NCBI GenBank assembly: GCA_001460835.1 | Contig: CYKH01000290.1 | Span: forward strand, 1-21,292 | Source of the DNA: Bodo saltans | Lineage: Eukaryota; Euglenozoa; Kinetoplastea; Eubodonida; Bodonidae | Direction: 5' to 3' | DNA length: 21,292 nucleotides | Part shown: one piece after another, positions 16,377 through 21,292 of the stretch | How the letters are laid out: each line of letters starts with the position of its first letter | Numbering within the stretch: position 1 is the first letter of the stretch | Program-made: the position numbers and the translations under genes | Notes under the pieces: model-generated | Told to the model about the DNA's origin: nothing | The model's input: only the letters and a program-made list of their open reading frames with translations | Database searches by the model: none

Positions 16377-16652
16377 TTACTTTCCGTTTTCGCAAGGAAC
16401 GACAAACGCCAACTCCTCGAGTTGGTGCGCGTTTGCGAACGGACACAGCAGCCTCCAGGATTCTGGAAGCCTGCTGAGCCGTTCGCAATCCCAATTTTTT
16501 GGGACCAGCGTGACGAGTCCAAACGGATCAGATACTATAGCCTCCCTCCCATCCTCTTTCTTGCGGCCACGCCTGGCACCTCCTTTATCGTCGTCGTCGT
16601 CACGTTCTCGTTTCAGCGCGACTAGGCGGTTAAACTCGCCGATCCGTATCAC
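16377..16652 (-). pseudogene. Unassigned acidic/basic - strand open frame
   Basis: A 91-codon - strand frame with IGEFNRLVALKRERDDDDDK, then a basic run RRGRKKEDGR, then a more hydrophobic part ending VVPCENGK. The Asp run comes from a short GTC repeat at 16589-16601. No ATG stands at its head (the head codon is ATA, GTA or similar). It could be part of the same decayed protein as the CCCH finger downstream, but I cannot show that. Confidence 0.25.
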
Positions 16653-16809
16653 CTTCGATCTTGCCAGCTTCTTGACAACAGTGTTTTCTTACTGCGTATG
16701 CGCTTACTGTACCACCCCCTTCATACCGTCCAGTGTCTACATCGTCCTTTGGTATATTAGTACTTCGTTCTCTTGCCGCGTTCATCTTTAGAAAGCAAAT
16801 TATCTTGTT

Positions 16810-17104
16810 GAGAATGCGCTAATGAAACCAGTTGCTTCTTGACAACGAGGTACCACGAAACAAGTCTTTGTGGGAACGCGAGAGTGGTGCCTCGACTGCT
16901 TGCCACAATATTGTGCTTGTTGAGATCGTTGAGACCAGAGCGTCATAACCTAATTTTCCAGGCTGTCTCACCTTTCCTGAGACTGCGACACAGCGCCGCG
17001 GACGTCAGCGATCTTTTGCTTCGCGTCGGCCCGCGAAACTCCTCGATTGACGAGGATCTCGGTCATGAAAGTCTCTGCCATCTGTCCTCGACTCCCATTG
17101 TCTA
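16810..17104 (-). pseudogene. Short coding remnant, frameshifted
   Basis: On the - strand from about 17103 an open frame contains the in-frame ATG of MAETFMTEILVNRGVSRAD and runs to TGA near 16972 (about 44 codons). A second frame then gives GLNDLNKHNIVASSRGTT and LAFPQRLVSWYLVVKKQL. Regular amphipathic helices and low codon disorder make it look like genuine former coding sequence. The domain is not recognised with certainty. Confidence 0.35.
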
Positions 17105-17117
17105 GTTGCCCGCTCAG

Positions 17118-17759
17118 TCAAACATCTTGATAAATGTTGTCGCGCTCAGTGGTTTCTACTTTTTGGTCTCGTTTGCTGCGGTCGGTAAAAAAAAAGGAAC
17201 TTGCGTTTTCTGACAACGATTTATGTGGGATCGACCACTCAATCGTGCGCCGTGCGACCATCGTCTGCGCGGATGATGAAAAATTTTCCACCGCCGAGAA
17301 ACCACCCGTCATCGCTCAGAATGACAAAAAACGTCTCGGAGGCTTTTGACCCTGCCAATGCCTCGAGATGAGCTTCACCTTGGCAGGCTGCCAGGCGCAA
17401 GCATAGATCGAATGTTTAGCGATGTCGCTTAAATCACTCTTTTCACACTGTAGTGCTGCCGGGACAATACCCTTGCCAGCACCCTGGAACAACGCCAGAA
17501 ACCGTTTTTCCACCGCCGAGAACCCACCCACATAGTTCCCTGGGGAATGTTCTTAGGAATTCGCAGTCCCCCACACAGCATTTGCCATGCACCCCCTGAC
17601 TCCTTTCCCGTTGCCATTGAGCAAAGCTTCGTTCAGCGTTGCCAAATCTGTGATAGTCGACGGTCGGCCCTTTCTGTACAACGAACCAGTTGTGCAAAGG
17701 CCTCTCTGTCCCGGTCGGCGCTGTGCAGCAGGCACACGTCTGCCTGCGTGACCCTTCAC
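17118..17759 (-). pseudogene. Decayed protein, one frame with single stop
   Basis: From 17759 to 17316 a single - strand frame is open apart from one TAA near 17550. It includes DLATLNEALLNGNGKGVRG before the stop and GGFSAVEKRFLALFQGAGKG, CEKSDLSDIAKHSIYACAW after it. A partial duplicate follows, as GGFSAVENF reappears at 17312 with SSSAQTMVARRTIEWSIPHK. The latter matches the remnant at 8.3-8.6 kb. The underlying DNA repeat CCACCGCCGAGAA occurs at about 17288 and 17509. Product unrecognised; a retroelement structural protein is likely from the setting. Confidence 0.4.
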
Positions 17760-17998
17760 GTTCTACTCCTGTGTTTCCATGGCTGCATTTGGTCTTTTTG
17801 TCCCACACCAGGTATGTCGACCTACTAGAATTTACAAAGAATTGTGGCTTTTTTTGCACGTCGAATTGATTCGCGCCAGTTTATTGTTTCAGCGGTTGAT
17901 TTTTGTTTTTTTGTTCTTTGCTGTCGGACGAATTGATTTTTTGTACTGCAACAGTAAGCATCCTTTCGTTGAGTACCCCGCGGTCGAGCAGAGTCTCG
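17682..17998 (+). repeat. Dispersed repeat R2, copy B
   Basis: Direct repeat of 14542-14874 in the same orientation, lacking the 17-bp partial duplication and with a 10-bp insertion (CTGCAACAGT) after TTGTA. The two copies lie about 3.1 kb apart. Confidence 0.85.
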
Positions 17999-18097
17999 CG
18001 TATTCGTCTGGGACGTTCTCCGGTGCGTCGGTGTTGCCATCACTGAAACGTCTCCTCTTGATCTCAATTGTCATGAACGACGAAGGAAAAAACAACG

Positions 18098-18182
18098 TCA
18101 CTGCCGAAGTTGGGAATACGAATCACCAACGACGTGGGAAGAACAAATCACCACCGAAGTGGGGAATACGAATCACCAACGA
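18098..18182 (+). repeat. Short imperfect tandem repeat
   Basis: CCGAAGTTGGGAATACGAATCACCAACGA near 18102 recurs as CCGAAGTGGGGAATACGAATCACCAACGA near 18153, with a degenerate half-copy (GAACAAATCACCA) between. It runs into R3 copy B. Confidence 0.75.
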
Positions 18183-18747
18183 AGAAACCTTCCTTGCGTA
18201 AATGATTCCAATTCTCATCCCTTCCCTGAGAACAAGAACTGCTCTGTTGTTTATGTTCTTCGATACTACGTTTCTGCTCCAACTCCACGAAAGCGGCATT
18301 GCCTGTAATGGCACCGACAGTGAGCCGGCGAACTGCGGAAGCTTCGCGTCCCACAGGACGGATACTCCCCAGTGGTCGGGACGCCTACGATCGTCCCCAA
18401 CCACCGGCGCAGGACACGCTGTTCGGGGAGTCTGTCACCCACGTTACTTTTTTGCTAAGAGCACTCGCTGCTTTTATTCCTTCTGCAGCCGCAAACCCTT
18501 CTTTTTACACGTCCAAGCGGTCCCCACTCAGCGGCCCGCGTTGACCCGCACCTGCGCCCAGGCGACGCAACACCAACTCCCACGGGAGTGGTTGCGGTTG
18601 CGGTTGCGGCTTGGCCTGATTCTTCTTCTCACCACCACGCATATTTTGAGCCGGAGTGAAGATAACGGCGTCGTCATCCGCCAACGTGAGTTCTTGAGCC
18701 GAATTTTGAGTTGCCGAGTTTTGAGTCGACATTTGAGCGTCCGCCAT
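18123..18747 (-). pseudogene. Gag-like gene with true ATG, broken by stops
   Basis: ATG at 18747 in a favourable context (ACAAAATGG) opens MADAQMSTQNSATQNSAQEL, then a PQPQPQP run and LPWELVLRRLGAG, and stops at TAA near 18502. The same frame continues to 18148 with one further TAG, passing GAITGNAAFVELEQKRSIEE. In an overlapping frame WDAKLPQFAGSLSV matches the LPQFxG segment of the 13.5-kb Gag-like pseudogene. N-terminal layout (Gln/Ser-rich start, proline run, PW..V.RRL, LPQFxG) is shared by both, so they are two copies of one gene. R4 stands 131 bp upstream. R3 copy B lies inside its 3' part. Confidence 0.5.
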
Positions 18748-18877
18748 TTTGTCTGTACCTGTGAGAACTTCTGTGTTTCAGCAAAAAAGATTGCTGACCC
18801 TAAACAAACAATCACAAAAACCAGAAATAAATATCCCATACAAAACATACCCAAAACAATCACAGAAAGGAATTTCT

Positions 18878-18921
18878 CAGTAGGTTCACGAAGTCCCCAT
18901 AAAAGGATGCCTTCTCCCACG
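18878..18921 (-). promoter_or_regulatory. R4 hairpin motif, copy C
   Basis: Outer blocks match the copies at 7886 and 13906. The stem here is weaker (GAAG/CTTC plus scattered pairs). The loop has TTTTATG, similar to copy A. On the - strand it is followed by a T-rich stretch and, 131 bp on, by the ATG at 18747. Confidence 0.65.
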
Positions 18922-18939
18922 CATCGTGGCAACTGATCG

Positions 18940-19419
18940 TCATTCTTCTCTTTCAAAAGAAAGATGCCTCCATCCAGTTGAAACATTTTCAAACCACTTA
19001 ACTACGTCGTCCTTTCTCTCTCTCCACGAAGGGGCAAGAGCTGTGTCTCCGAACATCTCGCGCCCTGCATCTAGCGGCTCCTTGACCAGTGCTTCCTTCA
19101 TTGTTTGGTTTCCGGCTGGTGCGCGGCAGCAGGATACGTCAACTTGAGGCCTACGATGATAGTCTGGTCGAAACCTCCCATAAATGAACATTGTCATTGA
19201 ATGTCTGCCTCCATGTGAGAACGGTCTGCTTGAGAGATCGTGGTTGCCAATTGGTTGGTTGGCCTCGACCAGCATTGCACATTCATTGGCGCACGATGCT
19301 GGTCGTCGTCCCCTCACTGCACTAAAGGTTTCCTTGGGGACGGGACTAACTTCTTTTCGTGTTCGCAATCGCAAGTTCCTTAATGTCACACTTCCACTTC
19401 TCCACCTTCGTTGACCATG
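18940..19419 (-). pseudogene. Unassigned - strand open frame
   Basis: About 160 codons are open on the - strand, the longest such frame in this part. It includes KEALVKEPLDAGREMFGD and RKDDVVKWFENVSTGWRH. There is no ATG at the head. It lies just upstream (- strand) of R4 copy C, so it would be the 3' end of a neighbouring decayed unit. No domain recognised. Confidence 0.3.
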
Positions 19420-19734
19420 TTACGAAATCCTAAAGATCGTCTTTTCCTCCAAATTTCTTCCTTCAGTTTCTTATTACGACGTGCGCCATCCCTTCATGGC
19501 GCACGCACTCGTCCCGCTCCTGCCTCCACCATCTCCATTTTGGGCGACAAAATCAACCCCAGGAGCATGACAGCAACTACAACGTTCCTGGCCCTTGTTT
19601 GGTGTTCGCCTGGCCATTTTGAAGACTGCTCGGAGCTGACGTTCGTCGAAGTTGAAGTATCGTTCGGTACTTACTATCTCGAGGTTTTAAGATCTAGCGT
19701 GCATGTTCGTCGAGTTCTGCTTTTCGGGTGAATG

Positions 19735-20017
19735 GTAGGTACCCGTGTATTGTAGGATCCGGCGCGTTGACTGTTTGTGGATGGCGTTCGCTCCTAACTT
19801 TTCGCACATTTGCTTCAACTGCTTGACCTGGTGGGAGCTTAATGATATCGAATATATGTTGCATCTTGGCCCGCACCACTTCGGGAAAATTTGGCAGCGA
19901 TTTCCGAAGCTTCTGCATCGGATCTAAGAGAGCCAGCATTTCGTCCCGCGCGGCTATTACTGGCAAGCGCCATTTTGGGACGAAGGCCTCAATAGGGGCC
20001 ACATGATCATCCAGAGT
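19735..20017 (-). pseudogene. Coding remnant, frameshifted
   Basis: The - strand frame after TAA at 20018-20020 reads DDHVAPIEAFVPKWRLPVIA and PMQKLRKSLPNFPEVVRAK for about 55 codons. A shift near 19835 would continue as QLKQMCEKLGANAIHKQSTR. Both parts are helix-rich and look like former coding sequence. No ATG and no recognised family; capsid-like by context only. Confidence 0.35.
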
Positions 20018-20267
20018 TTATCGTGTTGTTTGTCTGTAAGCGCGACCTCGATCACTGCTGGGTCCTCTAGGCAGTATTCTATCCTAGGTTCTATCCTATG
20101 CCTAGATACTAGAAGTGTCTGTCGCTCGATTTTCATGCTTGTTTCGTGCGGGCGAAGTGCTACGCGGTTGGTTCAAGTGCAGGCGCGTATGTGCTGCGCA
20201 TACTTTCGAGAGCCAACCCTCCATTTTGGACTTCTTTTTGTTGAGGAGTCTGTCTAGCGCATCGTGG

Positions 20268-21260
20268 TTACTGGTGTAAGGTCGACGCAGCGGCGACTCT
20301 CAACTTCAAAATCGGATGATGCCTCGCAGAGAGCTCATGCATCAATTCGAGCCAATGTCTGCGGTTGCTAGTCCTCTGGGCGGGCCCTGTGTTTATTCCA
20401 GCGCAGTAGGAGTATCCGGTGATCATTTCTCGTATCTTTTCAAGTTCTTTATGAACTTCAGAGGAAAGGTTTGCTCGCTTTGCTTGTTGGGACTCTGAAG
20501 TGCCCCGCACCAACGCTGTGTTCCGTCTTGTGGTGCTTCATTAGTAGCTCCCTTGTTTTTCCAGCGGAGTAGGAGTATCCAGCTAACATCTTCTTGGACG
20601 TCCACGTCTATCCGCCCACACTCCAACTTCTGTCCACAGGCCGTAAGTGCGTTGGTGAAACAGTATCGCCGCCCGAGAAATCCCTCTGTTGTACTCTTGC
20701 TGATCGTATGATTCACGTGGGTTTCCGTTATCCGCAACATTTTTTGAGTTTCTAAGCGAGCACGTCTTTTCCGTCGCTTTCCAACATGTTCGTGACAATG
20801 TTGGAATGTGTGTGTCTTGTGATAAACACCAAAGAAAACATCGAGTGCCTGAACCATCGCCGAAGAGTTGGCCTCGGCTTCGGAGACTTGTAAAGGGTCA
20901 GATTGCCCTTTTGGCAAGGTTTTCCGAACGTACTCCTCCAGAGGAGGAAGTCACAAAAACAGATGGCCCGCCGCAAAATTGAACGGCTCCTCCATAGCCT
21001 CCCCTTCCTTCAACGAAGCGACACGTCACAATGCCTAGTCGAGATGTTGGGAGAGGTCGAGCCGCGATGAAAACCATGTTCTCAACCATGATTTCATGTG
21101 CCCCTCGTCGTGCAAGCACGGAAAAAAAGGAGACGCAAGTCCACTCTTTGAACAGTAGATAGTCGTCACGCCATGCGGTCGACAGCTTTACACTATCTTT
21201 CCCTTGAAGGCAGCGATAGATGTACGTCAACAAGAAATGTTGTTCTATTTCGTGAACATG
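20268..21260 (-). pseudogene. Decayed Gag-like region
   Basis: Three overlapping - strand frames cover this stretch. Downstream of about 21235: YIYRCLQGKDSVKLSTAWRD and MVENMVFIAARPLPTSRLG. Then, after a shift near 20930, EEYVRKTLPKGQSDPLQVSE through VDVQEDV to 20423. The last peptide matches ADVQEDV in the zinc-knuckle Gag pseudogene at 9.5-10.1 kb, in a similar surrounding (T..A...L...DVQEDV). A 20-bp DNA repeat (CCAGCGnAGTAGGAGTATCC) at about 20398 and 20561 lies in the same region. Likely a second, more decayed Gag copy. Confidence 0.35.
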
Positions 21261-21292
21261 TCCTTGTGTGCCCTCTCATCCGTACTTTTTTT

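Noticed and set aside
16589-16601. Short (GTC)n run as a functional acidic tract
   Set aside because: A four-to-five unit microsatellite; the frame that reads it as Asp residues is itself uncertain.
1-21292. CRISPR array, bacterial operon or prophage
   Set aside because: No regularly spaced repeats beyond the single 70-bp pair, no ribosome-binding sites, and the coding content is eukaryotic retroelement.

Overview
The window looks like repeat-rich nuclear DNA of a eukaryotic microbe, probably a protist. It holds one apparently intact tyrosine-recombinase (YR) retrotransposon on the + strand (about 1-6560), followed by roughly 14.7 kb of non-coding sequence and decayed retroelement fragments, nearly all reading on the - strand. 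There are no operons, bacterial ribosome-binding sites, tRNAs, rRNAs or recognisable host genes. YR-before-RT order recalls the VIPER/TATE branch of DIRS-type elements known from kinetoplastids. Alveolates such as Perkinsus or dinoflagellates are another possibility. The sequence alone does not settle the host.

Intact element. Two identical 70-bp direct repeats (1-70, 90-159) open the window. A structured leader follows, with two related hairpins (176-249). Next is a Gag-like ORF1 (open 393-749) and then a very large pol frame ending at 6382. ORF1 stops at a TAG directly after an in-frame AAATTTT heptamer. The frame one base back is the pol frame, and a 6-bp stem begins 6 nt downstream, so a programmed -1 frameshift is the natural way into pol. 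Pol has no ATG upstream of its first catalytic histidine. Its domain order is: cysteine peptidase of Ulp1/C48 type, a second C48-type peptidase, a possible Tudor/chromo-like barrel, a Cys-rich segment, tyrosine recombinase, reverse transcriptase, RNase H. Every catalytic residue expected for both peptidases, the YR and the RNase H is present. RT motif C reads IDN instead of DD. Two C48 peptidases joined to YR-RT-RH in one frame is the outstanding feature of the window.

Graveyard (6.5-21.3 kb). This part is less GC-rich and contains no intact gene. It carries - strand remnants of Gag-like proteins (CCHC knuckle at about 9.6 kb, CCCH finger at about 15.6 kb, N-termini at 13.8 and 18.7 kb), a - strand YR fragment (about 11.0-11.3 kb), and several dispersed direct repeats named R1-R6 below. 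A 41-44 nt hairpin motif (R4) occurs three times, each time 120-135 bp upstream of an ATG on the - strand. It probably marks the 5' leader of the decayed family.

How the parts would work together (inference): ORF1 protein packages RNA, frameshifting yields a small amount of Gag-Pol, the C48 domains may process it (Gly-Gly pairs sit mostly in interdomain linkers), RT/RH copies the RNA, and YR integrates a circular DNA product.
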